Shown in pieces: positions 25,183 to 34,101 of a stretch of 64,000 nt of DNA. Numbering within the stretch: the stretch's first letter is position 1; every line of letters begins with the position of its first letter. The stretch spans positions 1,246,501-1,310,500 of the forward strand of contig CP081098.1 of the NCBI GenBank assembly GCA_025141015.1, written 5' to 3'. A model generated the notes under the pieces. It did no database searches. It worked only from the letters and a program-made list of their open reading frames with translations, and was not told the DNA's origin. A program made the position numbers and the translations under genes. The stretch comes from Rhodobacteraceae bacterium M382. GTDB taxonomy: Bacteria > Pseudomonadota > Alphaproteobacteria > Rhodobacterales > Rhodobacteraceae.

Positions 25183-25527
25183 ATGAGCGAGGAAGCTCTT
25201 CAGTTCAAAAATCGCTTGCGTCGTCTGGAACGCAAGCACACTGCAATGTCCAACGGGTATCGCGCTCAGCTGCGATCCGATGGCCTGATCATGATGACGC
25301 CTCAGCGCAAGAAGTCTGCGATTTCCGGCCGGGCTGTCATTATGTTTGTTCTGGCGTTTCTGGCATTCAAGGGATTCTTGATCGCCAATATCGGGATTGA
25401 GGGATATCAGGATCGAGTTGATCGCCTGCGATCCGGAAATGCGGTGGAAGCTGCCGGATCCTGGGTCATGCAGATTGACCCCGCATCAGAGCTGATCGCT
25501 GAAAAGATTGGACCCGTGCTGCGCTGA
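25183..25527 (+). CDS. Small single-pass membrane protein of unknown function
   Basis: 114 aa from ATG 25183, preceded by GGAGG; an ATG at 25147 is possible but lacks such a site. The N-terminal about 40 residues are basic and amphipathic (ALQFKNRLRRLERKHTAM), likely a short coiled coil. One hydrophobic stretch AVIMFVLAFLAFKGFLIA (about residues 54-71) follows, then a soluble tail rich in Asp/Glu. I do not recognise the family. It probably sits in the inner membrane with a cytoplasmic N-terminus and a periplasmic C-terminus of about 40 aa. Terminator-like hairpins follow it. Confidence 0.7.
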   Translation: MSEEALQFKNRLRRLERKHTAMSNGYRAQLRSDGLIMMTPQRKKSAISGRAVIMFVLAFLAFKGFLIANIGIEGYQDRVDRLRSGNAVEAAGSWVMQIDPASELIAEKIGPVLR

Positions 25528-25560
25528 GCCCTGCGACGTACATGTTTTGTACGGACTGAC

Positions 25561-25593
25561 ACAAGGGATCGCACAATTTGTGCGGTCCCTTGT
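25561..25593 (+). terminator. Hairpin after the small membrane protein gene
   Basis: Arms of 16 bases (25561-25576 and 25578-25593) pair with one wobble, around a very small loop. A second stem GCCCG/CGGGC lies at 25602-25620. No long T-run follows, so termination is probable but not certain. Confidence 0.6.
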
Positions 25594-25723
25594 CTGTGTT
25601 TGCCCGGTTTCTTGTCGGGCAAGACGCGCCGATGCACCCTGATCCAGGCACCTTTCGGGCGCTTCTACGTGATTTGAAATCAGGTGCCCAAGGCGGTTCG
25701 AGCGGACTTGGCTCGTGGCAATG

Positions 25724-25753
25724 AAAAACGCCGCACAACTTGCGTTGTACGGC
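25724..25753 (-). terminator. Rho-independent terminator after the DUF1127 gene
   Basis: Arms 25730-25739 and 25744-25753 pair over 10 bp (one G-T) with the loop TTGC. On the minus strand the stem is followed by GTTTTTCATT, a clear T-run. It would end the DUF1127 transcript or a 3'UTR-derived RNA. Confidence 0.9.
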
Positions 25754-25804
25754 GCTCTGAATAACCCCGAGGGAGGAATTGGGGTCAGGAATGTATCCTG
25801 CTCA
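25724..25804 (-). ncRNA. Candidate CcsR-type (cuckoo-like) small RNA in the DUF1127 3' region
   Basis: On the minus strand, just after the DUF1127 stop, CTGACCCC (25788-25781) pairs with GGGGTTATTCAG (25768-25757), with a small bulge. The 12-base loop displays CCTCCCTC, complementary to a Shine-Dalgarno sequence. A strong terminator stem follows at once. The arrangement of a DUF1127 gene, then a stem-loop with a CCUCC-type loop, then a terminator is that of the CcsR RNAs downstream of ccaF1 in Rhodobacter sphaeroides, which have CCUCCUCCC loops. Here there is one loop, not several, and the motif is imperfect. Whether the RNA is processed from the mRNA or has its own promoter is unknown. Confidence 0.5.
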
Positions 25805-26017
25805 GAAAACCCGGTTCGATTGCGAAACATAGTCGATATCGCCGCGGATCATGCCGATATCTTCCAGTTCGCGATCCGTCAGGTCAGACAGTGCGTTGCG
25901 TGTGACGCGGGCGTCATTCCATTCAACAATCGCCGCTGCAATTGCCGAGAAAGTCGCGCCGATACGACCGGCGAAGCCCAACGAGCCATAAGTACGAGTA
26001 GTGTCGAATGCAGCCAT
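25802..26017 (-). CDS. DUF1127 family protein (CcaF1/YjiS-like)
   Basis: 71 aa from ATG 26017, with AGGACAGAGGAT upstream. The C-terminal RNALSDLTDRELEDIGMIRGDIDYV is the diagnostic DUF1127 segment (its central DLtdReL.DIG core). The N-terminal part has a hydrophobic helix (GRIGATFSAIAAAIVEW). In Rhodobacter a family member, CcaF1, is an RNA-binding stress protein whose mRNA is processed into CcsR RNAs. Stress-sigma control is common there; here the sequence upstream does not give a clear box. Its 3' region holds the candidate small RNA and a terminator. It is divergent from ruvC. Confidence 0.88.
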   Translation of the reverse strand: MAAFDTTRTYGSLGFAGRIGATFSAIAAAIVEWNDARVTRNALSDLTDRELEDIGMIRGDIDYVSQSNRVF

Positions 26018-26336
26018 ATCCTCTGTCCTTTTATTTGAGTTTCAGTTTTGCGTTTCGATGAGGGGCATGTAGGGCTGTCTTTTGGCATGAGCAAGGGATG
26101 AATATGCAAGGGTCATATGCATTTTCAGCATAGCTCGGACCCTATAATATTAAGGCTGAAACACTTGTGATCGCGGCACAGGGAAAATGTCGTTTTCGCG
26201 CTCGGAATGGGTCGAATCCAGACCTCTTGCAGAGCTGTTTGCTACAAAATGGATCACGGCAAAAGCTTTGGACATGTTCGCGTTTTGTGCTATTGGGTCG
26301 AAAACAATCGAAAAAAACTGGCGGGCGGGGTCTTGT
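26018..26336. other. Gene-free spacer between DUF1127 and ruvC
   Basis: About 320 bases, AT-richer than the genes on either side, presumably holding two divergent promoters. A near-match to the alphaproteobacterial LexA box lies at 26276-26290. No gene or RNA structure was recognised. An open frame leads back from ruvC to about 26187 but is not protein-like. Confidence 0.5.
26276..26290 (+). promoter_or_regulatory. Possible LexA box upstream of ruvC
   Basis: GTTC-N7-GTGC, one mismatch from the Rhodobacterales consensus GTTC-N7-GTTC, 47 bases before the ruvC ATG. SOS control of ruv genes is usual in bacteria, which makes the location sensible, but a single near-match of this short pattern can arise by chance. 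Confidence 0.35.
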
Positions 26337-26834
26337 ATGCGAATTTTGGGCATTGATCCGGGGTTGAGAACCCTGGGATGGGGCGTCATCGAATCGCGCG
26401 GAAGCAAACTGAGCCATGTCGCCAACGGGCTGTGCAAGTCGGATGGGGACGATTTGGGCGAACGCCTGTTGTCGCTTTATAACCAAGTGAAAGAGGTGAT
26501 CGACGCCTATCAGCCCGATCAGGCCGCGATTGAACAGACATTCGTCAACAAAGATGGCGCTGGCACCCTGAAGTTGGGTCAGGCGCGCGGGGTGGCCTTG
26601 CTGACATTGGCGCAGGCCGGATTGCCCGTCGGAGAATACGCCCCCAATCGGGTCAAGAAAACGGTTGTCGGCGTCGGCCACGCGGAAAAGGAACAGGTCC
26701 TGCATATGGTCAAGCTGCAATTGCCCGGGTGTGAACCAAAGGGGCCCGATGCCTCGGATGCGCTCGCCATTGCGATTTGCCACGCCTATTATGGGGCGGT
26801 TCAAACGATGCGGATCAAGGAGGTCGGGGCATGA
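26337..26834 (+). CDS. ruvC: Crossover junction endodeoxyribonuclease RuvC
   Basis: 165 aa from ATG 26337. The catalytic carboxylates are seen: Asp7 in MRILGIDPG, Glu in [11 protein letters not shown] (about residue 66), and two Asp in [16 protein letters not shown] near residues 141-144. RuvC dimers cut Holliday junctions after RuvAB branch migration. The stop overlaps the ruvA ATG (ATGA 26831-26834). A frame extending back to about 26187 was rejected in favour of the conserved start. Confidence 0.97.
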   Translation: MRILGIDPGLRTLGWGVIESRGSKLSHVANGLCKSDGDDLGERLLSLYNQVKEVIDAYQPDQAAIEQTFVNKDGAGTLKLGQARGVALLTLAQAGLPVGEYAPNRVKKTVVGVGHAEKEQVLHMVKLQLPGCEPKGPDASDALAIAICHAYYGAVQTMRIKEVGA

Positions 26835-27520
26835 TTGGCAAGCTCATCGGTCGGCTGGACTACCGGACGCAGGACCATGTGCTGATTGATGTGCGTGGGG
26901 TCGGCTATATCGTCTATTGCTCGGATCGCACCATGGCGAGCTTGCCCGGGGTGGGCGAAGCTGTAGCGCTCTATACGGATATGGTGGTGCGCGAAGATCT
27001 GATGCAGCTGTACGGTTTCACGTCGCTGGTCGAAAAGGAATGGCACAGGCTGCTCTGTTCGGTGCAGGGGGTTGGGGCCAAGGTGTCTTTGGCCATTCTC
27101 GGGACATTGGGCACCGACGGGGTCAGTCGCGCCATCGCATTGGGCGACTGGGCGACCGTCAAGGCGGCCAAAGGCGTTGGTCCCAAAACCGCGCAACGGA
27201 TCGTGCTGGATCTCAAGGACAAGGCACCGGGTGTGATGGCGATGGGCGGGACAGTTGCCGAAGCCCTGGATGGGCCGGAATTGTCCGTTGTCGAGGATTT
27301 CGACGCACCCAAACCCACAAAGGTTTCCCAGCCACGCAAGCCATCAAAGCAGGCGCAGGACGCCCAGGCACAGGCGGGTGCCTTGTCGGCTCTGTCCAAC
27401 CTCGGGTATGGACCCAGCGAGGCAGCGGCGGCCGTGGCAGAGGCGGCGGCGACAGAGACTGATGCTGGCGAGACGGATCTGATCAAGGCGGCGCTGAAAT
27501 TGTTGGCACCCAAGTCGTGA
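26831..27520 (+). CDS. ruvA: Holliday junction branch migration protein RuvA
   Basis: 229 aa from ATG 26831. Domain I is [20 protein letters not shown] and the pattern VGYIVYCS; domain II has two HhH motifs ([14 protein letters not shown] and [19 protein letters not shown]); domain III at the end ([17 protein letters not shown]) binds RuvB. The linker between II and III is long and Ala/Pro/Gln-rich. RuvA tetramers recognise the junction and load RuvB rings. Start overlaps ruvC; ruvB starts 58 bases after its stop. Confidence 0.97.
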   Translation: MIGKLIGRLDYRTQDHVLIDVRGVGYIVYCSDRTMASLPGVGEAVALYTDMVVREDLMQLYGFTSLVEKEWHRLLCSVQGVGAKVSLAILGTLGTDGVSRAIALGDWATVKAAKGVGPKTAQRIVLDLKDKAPGVMAMGGTVAEALDGPELSVVEDFDAPKPTKVSQPRKPSKQAQDAQAQAGALSALSNLGYGPSEAAAAVAEAAATETDAGETDLIKAALKLLAPKS

Positions 27521-27578
27521 GCTGCACATGCTCCATCCCGGCGTCCATCCCGGCCAGCGTGCGCGCAGGAGATGAGAG

Positions 27579-28598
27579 ATGATTGACGCAGATCCCGCCC
27601 TGAGGCCAGCCCCTTTGCCCGAAGACAATGACCGTGCCTTGCGACCTCAGGGGTTGGACGAGTTCATTGGCCAGGCCGAAGCGCGATCGAACCTGCGGGT
27701 GTTCGTGCAATCAGCACGACAGCGTGGCGAGGCCATGGACCATACTTTGTTTTACGGCCCGCCAGGGTTGGGCAAGACCACTTTGGCCCAGATCATGGCG
27801 CGTGAATTGGGGGTGAATTTCCGCATGACCTCGGGGCCGGTTCTGGCCAAGGCGGGGGATCTGGCGGCCATCCTGACCAACCTGGAGGCGCGGGACGTTC
27901 TGTTTATCGACGAAATTCACCGCCTGAACCCGGTGGTCGAAGAGGTGCTTTATCCAGCGATGGAGGATTTCGAGCTGGACCTGGTGATTGGCGAAGGTCC
28001 GGCGGCACGGACCGTGCGAATTGAACTGCAGCCCTTTACGCTGGTCGGGGCCACAACGCGGATGGGCCTGTTGACCACGCCGTTGCGGGACAGGTTCGGC
28101 ATTCCGACGCGGCTCCAGTTCTATACGGTGGACGAACTGCACGAAATCGTGCGCCGCAATGCCCGCAAGCTGGGCGCACCGGCGGATGATGATGGCGCGC
28201 GTGAGATCGCCCGCCGCGCCCGCGGCACACCCCGGATTGCCGGGCGGTTGCTACGTCGCGTGGTCGATTTTGCTGTGGTCGAAGGCGACGGGACGATCAC
28301 CCGTGCTCTGGCGGACAGTTCGCTGAGTCGACTGGGTGTGGATCATTTGGGGCTGGACGGGGCCGACCGGAGGTATCTGCATCTGATCGCTGAAAACTAT
28401 GCCGGGGGACCCGTTGGGGTGGAAACCATCGCTGCGGCCCTATCTGAAAGCCGGGACGCCATCGAGGAAGTGATTGAACCCTTTCTGTTGCAGCAGGGGT
28501 TGGTTCAACGCACGCCGCGGGGGCGGATGCTGGGGCAGAAAGCCTGGGATCACATGGGGCTGCCCATGCCACGCAAGTCGCGGGACCTGTTCGAGTAG
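27579..28598 (+). CDS. ruvB: Holliday junction branch migration helicase RuvB
   Basis: 339 aa. Walker A GPPGLGKT lies at residues 60-67, Walker [12 protein letters not shown] follows, and the sensor 1 region [12 protein letters not shown], the arginine finger region TTPLRDRFG and the winged-helix end [12 protein letters not shown] are all present. RuvB is the AAA+ motor that drives branch migration with RuvA. It stands 58 bases downstream of ruvA, probably in the same transcript. Start ATG 27579 has GGAG/GAGATGAG nearby. Confidence 0.98.
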   Translation: MIDADPALRPAPLPEDNDRALRPQGLDEFIGQAEARSNLRVFVQSARQRGEAMDHTLFYGPPGLGKTTLAQIMARELGVNFRMTSGPVLAKAGDLAAILTNLEARDVLFIDEIHRLNPVVEEVLYPAMEDFELDLVIGEGPAARTVRIELQPFTLVGATTRMGLLTTPLRDRFGIPTRLQFYTVDELHEIVRRNARKLGAPADDDGAREIARRARGTPRIAGRLLRRVVDFAVVEGDGTITRALADSSLSRLGVDHLGLDGADRRYLHLIAENYAGGPVGVETIAAALSESRDAIEEVIEPFLLQQGLVQRTPRGRMLGQKAWDHMGLPMPRKSRDLFE

Positions 28599-28696
28599 CG
28601 CAACGCGATGCACCCGTGTGCGGCCCTGCCTCTTGTCGGGAGCGGGCTTTGCAGGCATAGACGCGGCACATTTTTGCCAACAGCCGGACGATCCGC

Positions 28697-29338
28697 ATGA
28701 CACCTGAGAATATCGAACGCTTGTTCACTGGCCGCGATGGGAGTTATCGGTTTGCCCGCTGGGGGCGCCCGATTGCCCCGATTGCCTTTGGCGTCGAAGA
28801 GCAGACGCTGGGCGTTGTCAAAGGTGCTCTGGAAGCGCTGGTGGGTATGGCAGGTCATGAGCTGACGGACATGGACCCCGAATTGGGGTCGAACCTGATG
28901 TTCTTTTTCTTTCGGGACTGGGACGAACTGCTGGATGTGCCGGACCTGGGGCGTCTCATTCCGGGGTTGGGACCTTTGGTCGACCGGCTCAAGGCCGCGG
29001 ATGCGAGCCAGTATCGGGCCTTTCGGTTTGACGATCACGGTGCCATTCAGGCGGCCTTTGTGTTCCTGCGGATGACTGGGCCATTGGCGGAGATGCCCGC
29101 GGAAACGCTGGCCTTGACCCAGGCGGTTCAGGTTCTGTTGGTGTGGGGCGATGCGGCGTTCTCCGAAAGCTCGCCTCTGGCCATCCTGCCCGACAGCGGG
29201 GCGACCGTGTTGCGTCCAGACATCGCCAATGTGATTGTCGCGGCCTATGATCCGATTATGCCGTCTGTGGCTCAGGACAAAAGCCACGCGCTCAGGCTGT
29301 TTGCGCGGGTGCAGGCCGCACAGAGTGGCGGTGATTGA
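28697..29338 (+). CDS. Conserved hypothetical protein between ruvB and ybgC
   Basis: 213 aa from ATG 28697. I do not recognise a characterised family. Visible features: RFARWGRPIAPIAFGVEEQT near residue 20-40, FFFFRDWDELLDVPDLGRLI in the middle, and GAIQAAFVFLRMTGPLAEMP, with a globular alpha/beta composition, no signal peptide and no membrane segment. It overlaps or abuts the start region of ybgC (TTGA 29335-29338), so it is likely transcribed with the ybgC-tol genes. Its place between ruvB and the tol operon suggests a conserved neighbour in this group, but no function is implied. Confidence 0.75.
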   Translation: MTPENIERLFTGRDGSYRFARWGRPIAPIAFGVEEQTLGVVKGALEALVGMAGHELTDMDPELGSNLMFFFFRDWDELLDVPDLGRLIPGLGPLVDRLKAADASQYRAFRFDDHGAIQAAFVFLRMTGPLAEMPAETLALTQAVQVLLVWGDAAFSESSPLAILPDSGATVLRPDIANVIVAAYDPIMPSVAQDKSHALRLFARVQAAQSGGD

Positions 29339-29376
29339 TCCCTGCCGATCCGGCTGTCATGCCAGAGGAGAGACAT

Positions 29377-29760
29377 ATGCCCCATGAGTTCCCGGTGAGC
29401 GTCTACTATGAAGACACCGACATGGGCGGTATTGTCTATCATGCGAACTATCTGCGTTTCATTGAACGGGCGCGCAGTCATTGGGTGCGCTCCATTGGGC
29501 AGGATCAGAACGCGCTGCGCGAGGCTGGATTGATCTTTGCCGTTTCCCGGATCGAAGCTGATTATCTAGCACCGGCCCGGTTTGAGGATGCATTGATCGT
29601 CGAAACCACAGTCGCTGCGGTGTCACCCGCCCGGCTGACCCTGCACCAAACCGTGCGCCGTGATGGCACGGATCTGTTTCGGGCTGTGGTCACGGTCATC
29701 TGCATGACGCTGGCGGGAAAACCTCAGCGTCTCCCGGCAGAGATTCGCGCATTCCTGTAA
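29377..29760 (+). CDS. ybgC: Acyl-CoA thioesterase YbgC (Tol-Pal associated hotdog protein)
   Basis: 127 aa from ATG 29377, with GAGGAG ten bases upstream. The hotdog-fold 4-hydroxybenzoyl-CoA thioesterase pattern is clear: VYYEDTDMGGIVYHANYLRF with the catalytic Asp in EDTDMGG (about residue 14), followed by FIERARSHW. YbgC hydrolyses short acyl-CoA and is the usual first gene of the tol-pal cluster. A TTG at 29335 in the same frame would add 14 residues without conservation. About 107 bases separate it from tolQ, with a 15-base palindrome (CAAAACCCGGTTTTG) at 29761-29775. Confidence 0.93.
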   Translation: MPHEFPVSVYYEDTDMGGIVYHANYLRFIERARSHWVRSIGQDQNALREAGLIFAVSRIEADYLAPARFEDALIVETTVAAVSPARLTLHQTVRRDGTDLFRAVVTVICMTLAGKPQRLPAEIRAFL

Positions 29761-29867
29761 CAAAACCCGGTTTTGCGGCGGATTGATTGGCTTTCCCCGT
29801 TGATCTGCGATAGTTTAAGGCCAACCAAGACCGCATCGAGACGGTCGACAGGCAAAAGAGCAGGCAG

Positions 29868-30563
29868 ATGGAAGCAGAAACTCTGGCTTTGGCACAGGAG
29901 ATTGATTTCTCCATGTGGGGGCTTTTCGCGCGGGCCACTTTGACGGTCAAGCTGGTCATGGTGGTGTTGGTTGTGGCCTCGACCTGGTCCTGGGGTATCA
30001 TCATCCAGAAACTCTTGAATTATCACTCGGCCCGGGCCGAGGCGGACAAATTCGACCGGTCCTTTTGGTCGGGCGAGCCTCTGGATGGTCTGTTCGACCA
30101 GATTGGCACCCAACCTTCGGGATCGTCTGAAAAGATCTTTGCCGCGGGGATGATCGAATGGCGGCGCAGCCACCGCAACGACGGCGGGTTGATTGCAGGT
30201 GCCCAGGCGCGCATCGACCGGTCGATGGATGTCGCAATCAACAAGGAATCCGAAGCGCTGCAAAAGGGGCTGCCGGTGTTGGCCACCGTGGGGTCCACAG
30301 CGCCGTTCATCGGCTTGTTCGGTACTGTTTGGGGGATCATGTCGGCCTTTATCGAAATTGCCGAACAGCAAAACACCAATCTGGCCGTTGTGGCACCTGG
30401 GATTGCCGAGGCGTTGCTGGCCACAGGGTTGGGGCTGCTCGCAGCGATTCCGGCTGTCATCTTTTATAATAAACTGAGCGCCGACAGTGATCGGATCGTC
30501 GCAGGCTATGAGGCCTTTGCGGACGAGTTCGCCACGATCCTCAGCCGCCAGCTGGACGCCTGA
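29868..30563 (+). CDS. tolQ: Tol-Pal system protein TolQ
   Basis: 231 aa, three transmembrane helices: residues about 18-45 (FARATLTVKLVMVVLVVAST), 130-150 (VGSTAPFIGLFGTVWGIMSAF) and 165-190 (GIAEALLATGLGLLAAIPAV). The last two are the MotA/TolQ/ExbB signatures lining the proton path with TolR. TolQ5-TolR2 is a proton-motive-force-driven motor at the inner membrane that powers TolA. ATG 29868 has a GCAGGCAG site. It starts the tol operon proper and is followed by tolR three bases after the stop. Confidence 0.96.
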   Translation: MEAETLALAQEIDFSMWGLFARATLTVKLVMVVLVVASTWSWGIIIQKLLNYHSARAEADKFDRSFWSGEPLDGLFDQIGTQPSGSSEKIFAAGMIEWRRSHRNDGGLIAGAQARIDRSMDVAINKESEALQKGLPVLATVGSTAPFIGLFGTVWGIMSAFIEIAEQQNTNLAVVAPGIAEALLATGLGLLAAIPAVIFYNKLSADSDRIVAGYEAFADEFATILSRQLDA

Positions 30564-30566
30564 GCC

Positions 30567-31052
30567 ATGGGGGCCGGGGTTCAGCAGAACGCTCCCGAGG
30601 CGCGACGCCGTGGACGCAGGCGCCACCGATCGCGGCCCATGGCCGAGATCAATGTGACCCCCTTTGTTGACGTGATGCTGGTGTTGCTCATCATCTTTAT
30701 GGTGGCTGCTCCGTTGATGACGGTTGGGGTTCCGGTCGAGCTGCCCAAAACGGCGGCTGGTGCCCTTCCGGGCGATGATGAGGAACCTTTGACCGTGACC
30801 ATTACCGCAACCGGGGATGTGCAGATCCAGACAACATCCGTAAACCCCGCCGAACTGGTGGGCAAGCTGCGCGCCATTGCGGCTGAGCGTAGTTCGGACC
30901 GGGTGTATTTGCGCGCGGATGGGGGGATCGCCTATGAACAGGTCATGCAGGTGATGGGTGCGCTGAATGCAGGTGGATTTACGAATGTGGGGCTGGTGAC
31001 GGACACTGGTGGTCCAAAATTGGATGCTGGCACAACCGGCCAGGGTGAGTGA
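30567..31052 (+). CDS. tolR: Tol-Pal system protein TolR
   Basis: 161 aa. The N-terminal AEINVTPFVDVMLVLLIIFMVAAPL is the single transmembrane helix of ExbD/TolR with the functional Asp in PFVDVMLVLL. The periplasmic part (about 100 residues) follows, with the family motif VYLRADGGIAYEQVMQVMGAL. A basic stretch RRRGRRRHRSRPM precedes the helix. Pairs with TolQ in the stator complex and lies between tolQ and tolA with spacers under 10 bases. Confidence 0.95.
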   Translation: MGAGVQQNAPEARRRGRRRHRSRPMAEINVTPFVDVMLVLLIIFMVAAPLMTVGVPVELPKTAAGALPGDDEEPLTVTITATGDVQIQTTSVNPAELVGKLRAIAAERSSDRVYLRADGGIAYEQVMQVMGALNAGGFTNVGLVTDTGGPKLDAGTTGQGE

Positions 31053-31061
31053 GGCAGCCGC

Positions 31062-32195
31062 GTGCAGACCGGCAGCAAAATTTCCGTGGCGATCCACCTG
31101 GGACTGGTGGGGTGGGCGCTCTTTGGCGGGACGTTTGACAGCGAGCCGTTGCCATTTGATGTACAGGAGGTTGCGGTGATTTCGGCCCAGGAGTTCGAAG
31201 CGTTGAGCGCACGACCTGCCACGCCAGAGCTGTCGAACGATCCTGCTGCTTTGGTGCAGCCAACGCCCGTCCCTGACGCACCGACACCGGACCCGGTGGA
31301 AGACGTGGCCCCTGTGGTCAAACCGCCGGAACCGACGGCACCTCCGGTCGCGGAACAGACGCCACCGACTCCGCAACTGCCCGATCCGTTGCCGGAACCC
31401 GACGTTGCCGACACCACGTCAGTGATTGCAAGCTTGCCCGAGCCAACACCAGAACCCGAGCCTTTGGCCCCCTTGGTGGCCAAACGCCCCAAAACCCGTC
31501 CGGCGGACCGGGTTGCGCCCGTGCCCGTCGCCCCGCCGCCGCCCGAGGCCGTCCCAGACCCGGTTCAACAGCCCGAAATTGCGGCAACAGAAGGTGCGGA
31601 CGCCGAGCGTGAGGTTCAGGAGGCGACAGCCCCCGAAGAAGCCAGCGACCGGATCGAGACCGAAGCCAATCGCGAGGAAGAAACCCAGACCGCGGCTTTG
31701 GCCCCGGCACGGTCCTTGCGTCCTCCGTCGAACCGACCGGAACGTCCGACAGAGCGGCCCGCCCAGCCTGCCCAGCGTGACGCTGTCGCAGACGCATTGG
31801 CCGAGGCATTGACGGGTGCGCAGACCAGTCCCCAGACCGATGCAACCGAACAGGCGGACATTCCGACCGGTCCTCCGCTGAGTGCGGGAGAGAAAGACGC
31901 ATTGCGGGTGGCCGTTTCAAGCTGCTGGAATGTGGGGTCCCTGTCCTCGGAGGCGTTGAACACCACGGTCGTTCTTGCCGTGTCTATGAGCCAGCAGGGC
32001 AAGCCGGATGTCGGATCCATCCGAATGCTGTCGAGCGAAGGCGGTTCGGCAGCGGCGGCCAAACAGGCCTATGAGGCCGCCCGGCGCGCGGTCATTCGCT
32101 GCGGGGCCAAGGGGTACAATTTGCCAGCCGATAAATATGCGCAATGGCGCGACATCGAAATGACATTCAATCCGGAAAGGATGCGGATCAAATGA
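31062..32195 (+). CDS. tolA: Tol-Pal system protein TolA
   Basis: 377 aa from GTG 31062. N-terminal [16 protein letters not shown] is the TolA membrane helix with the S-x3-H pair that contacts TolQR. A long periplasmic region follows that is dominated by Pro, Glu and Ala (about residues 50-270), and a C-terminal domain of about 100 aa ([10 protein letters not shown] ... [27 protein letters not shown]) with two cysteines that binds TolB/Pal. The proline-rich linker replaces the Ala/Lys helix of Escherichia coli TolA, as is common in alphaproteobacteria. The stop overlaps the tolB ATG. Confidence 0.9.
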   Translation: MQTGSKISVAIHLGLVGWALFGGTFDSEPLPFDVQEVAVISAQEFEALSARPATPELSNDPAALVQPTPVPDAPTPDPVEDVAPVVKPPEPTAPPVAEQTPPTPQLPDPLPEPDVADTTSVIASLPEPTPEPEPLAPLVAKRPKTRPADRVAPVPVAPPPPEAVPDPVQQPEIAATEGADAEREVQEATAPEEASDRIETEANREEETQTAALAPARSLRPPSNRPERPTERPAQPAQRDAVADALAEALTGAQTSPQTDATEQADIPTGPPLSAGEKDALRVAVSSCWNVGSLSSEALNTTVVLAVSMSQQGKPDVGSIRMLSSEGGSAAAAKQAYEAARRAVIRCGAKGYNLPADKYAQWRDIEMTFNPERMRIK

Positions 32196-33511
32196 AGAAA
32201 ATTCTGTCCTGCCTCCTCTTGGGGCTTTCTCTTGTGGCCCCGGCCGTTCAGGCACAGACTGGTCCCTTGCGGCTGGAAATCACCGAAGGCGTGATCGAAC
32301 CCTTGCCCTATGCGGTCCCTGACTTCACCGCCTCGGGGTCTGGCGGGGCCGAGATCGCCAACCAACTGACACGGGTGGTTGCCGCTGATCTGTCTGGCAC
32401 CGGATTGTTCCGCGAAGTACCGGTGGATGCACATATCAGCCGGATCACGGATTTCAACGCTCCGGTGCGTTATGCGGATTGGAAAGCGATCAACGCACAG
32501 GCGCTGATCACCGGTTCGGCGCAAGTTACAGGCAATCAGCTGACGGTTCAGTTCCGTGTTTATGACGTGTTTTCCGGTGCCGAGTTGGGCAATGGACTGC
32601 AGTTTGCTGGCACAACTGCCGGATGGCGCCGGATGGCGCATAAGGTGGCGGATGCTGTTTACAGCCGGATCACCGGCGAGGGCGGCTATTTCGACAGCCG
32701 CGTGGTGTTCGTTTCGGAAAGCGGACCCAAGAACGAACGTCGCAAGCGGCTGGCGATCATGGATTACGATGGGGCCAACGTGCAGTATCTGACAGACAGT
32801 TCAGCCATCGTGCTGGCACCGCGGTTTTCGCCCACCGGCGATCGGGTTCTTTATACCAGTTACGAAAGCGGCTTTCCCCAGGTGCATGTTCTGGATGTGG
32901 GCAAGGTGCAGCGCCGGGTCATTTCTTCGCGCGAGGGCGTCATGAGCTTTGCGCCACGGTTTGCGCCGGATGGGCGCACAGTCGTCTATTCGGAAACTCA
33001 GGGCGGCAATTCGGATATCTTCACCATGGATATCAATGGCGGCAGCCGCAAACAGTTGACCAGCGCCCCCTCGATCGAAACCGCACCATCGTTCTCTCCG
33101 GACGGGCAGCAGATTGTTTTTGAAAGCGACCGCTCCGGGACACAGCAATTGTATGTCATGCCCGTCGGCGGCGGCGAGGCGAAGCGGATCAGCTTTGGCA
33201 AGGGGCGCTATGGCACCCCGGTCTGGTCCCCGCGCGGTGATCTGATTGCCTTTACCAAACAAAGCAAAGGCCGGTTCCACATCGGTGTCATGCGTGTGGA
33301 CGGCAGCGAAGAGCGCCTGTTGACCGCATCGTTTCTGGACGAAGGTCCAACTTGGTCTCCGAATGGGCGGGTGATCATGTTTGCACGTGAAACTCAGGGT
33401 GCCAGCGGGCGGGCCCTGTTGTATTCTGTCGACATCAGCGGGCGAAACCTGCGTCCTGTCCGAACTCCTGACGGAGGGTCAGACCCTGCCTGGTCACCCT
33501 TGCAAAAGTGA
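32192..33511 (+). CDS. tolB: Tol-Pal system beta-propeller protein TolB
   Basis: 439 aa from ATG 32192, overlapping the tolA stop as ATGA. A Sec signal peptide ([20 protein letters not shown], cut near residue 22) precedes the N-terminal domain ([20 protein letters not shown]) and a six-bladed propeller with repeated SPDG motifs, e.g. [55 protein letters not shown] and [13 protein letters not shown]. TolB is periplasmic and shuttles between Pal and TolA. C-terminal [18 protein letters not shown] is as usual. Next gene pal begins 82 bases later. Confidence 0.97.
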   Translation: MKKILSCLLLGLSLVAPAVQAQTGPLRLEITEGVIEPLPYAVPDFTASGSGGAEIANQLTRVVAADLSGTGLFREVPVDAHISRITDFNAPVRYADWKAINAQALITGSAQVTGNQLTVQFRVYDVFSGAELGNGLQFAGTTAGWRRMAHKVADAVYSRITGEGGYFDSRVVFVSESGPKNERRKRLAIMDYDGANVQYLTDSSAIVLAPRFSPTGDRVLYTSYESGFPQVHVLDVGKVQRRVISSREGVMSFAPRFAPDGRTVVYSETQGGNSDIFTMDINGGSRKQLTSAPSIETAPSFSPDGQQIVFESDRSGTQQLYVMPVGGGEAKRISFGKGRYGTPVWSPRGDLIAFTKQSKGRFHIGVMRVDGSEERLLTASFLDEGPTWSPNGRVIMFARETQGASGRALLYSVDISGRNLRPVRTPDGGSDPAWSPLQK

Positions 33512-33593
33512 GAAAACAGCGAATACTGACGGTATGTTTCTCGCAATGAATAGACGCAAAATTAATACCTGGCGGCAAAATAGGGCTATGAGC

Positions 33594-34097
33594 ATGAAAC
33601 TCTCAACGAAACTGATGATGATTTGTGCCGGACTGGCGCTGTCGGCCTGTACCAATGCGGCGGGCTGGAACGATGATGATGGGGCCAATGCGGTGGATTT
33701 GAACCAGCCTGGATTGGTAAACGATATCACCAGCCCGGCCTATTTTCAGCAGGCCATTGGGGACAGGGTGCTGTTTGCCGTGGACCAATCCACTCTGAAT
33801 GCAGAAGCGCAGACACTGTTGGCCGCGCAGGCACAATGGTTGATCGACAACCCGTCCTATACGGCGACCATCGAAGGACATGCCGATGAGCAGGGTACGC
33901 GGGAATACAACCTTGCGCTTGGGGCTCGTCGCGCGAACGCGGCGCGCGAATATCTGGTGACGCGCGGGGTTGCTGGCAATCGGGTCAAGACATTGTCGTA
34001 CGGCAAGGAACGCCCGATCGAAATTTGCAGCGAAGAAAGCTGTTATTCCCGAAACCGTCGCGCGGTTACGGTTCTGGCTGCCGGTTTGACAGGATAA
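33594..34097 (+). CDS. pal: Peptidoglycan-associated lipoprotein Pal
   Basis: 167 aa from ATG 33594 (AGGG eight bases before); ATG 33588 gives two more residues. A lipoprotein signal peptide ends in LALSAC, with Cys acylated and anchored in the outer membrane. The OmpA-like peptidoglycan-binding domain contains TATIEGHADEQGTREYNLAL and ARRANAAREYLVTRGV, with the diaminopimelate-contact Asp/Arg pattern. The C-terminus NRRAVTVLAAGLTG is usual. Pal completes the Tol-Pal link from membrane to wall. cpoB starts five bases after its stop. Confidence 0.96.
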   Translation: MKLSTKLMMICAGLALSACTNAAGWNDDDGANAVDLNQPGLVNDITSPAYFQQAIGDRVLFAVDQSTLNAEAQTLLAAQAQWLIDNPSYTATIEGHADEQGTREYNLALGARRANAAREYLVTRGVAGNRVKTLSYGKERPIEICSEESCYSRNRRAVTVLAAGLTG

Positions 34098-34101
34098 GAC
34101 C

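Noticed and set aside
25640-25700. A tRNA-Sec-like anticodon arm on the minus strand (TGATTTCAAATCA)
   Set aside because: No T-arm or acceptor stem follows; only the short arm agrees, with one mismatch in the stem.
29724-31376. A 550-codon frame antisense to tolQ-tolR-tolA
   Set aside because: It is a by-product of high GC in the opposite strand; composition is Gln/His/Arg-rich and it has no domain, while the tol genes on the plus strand are certain.
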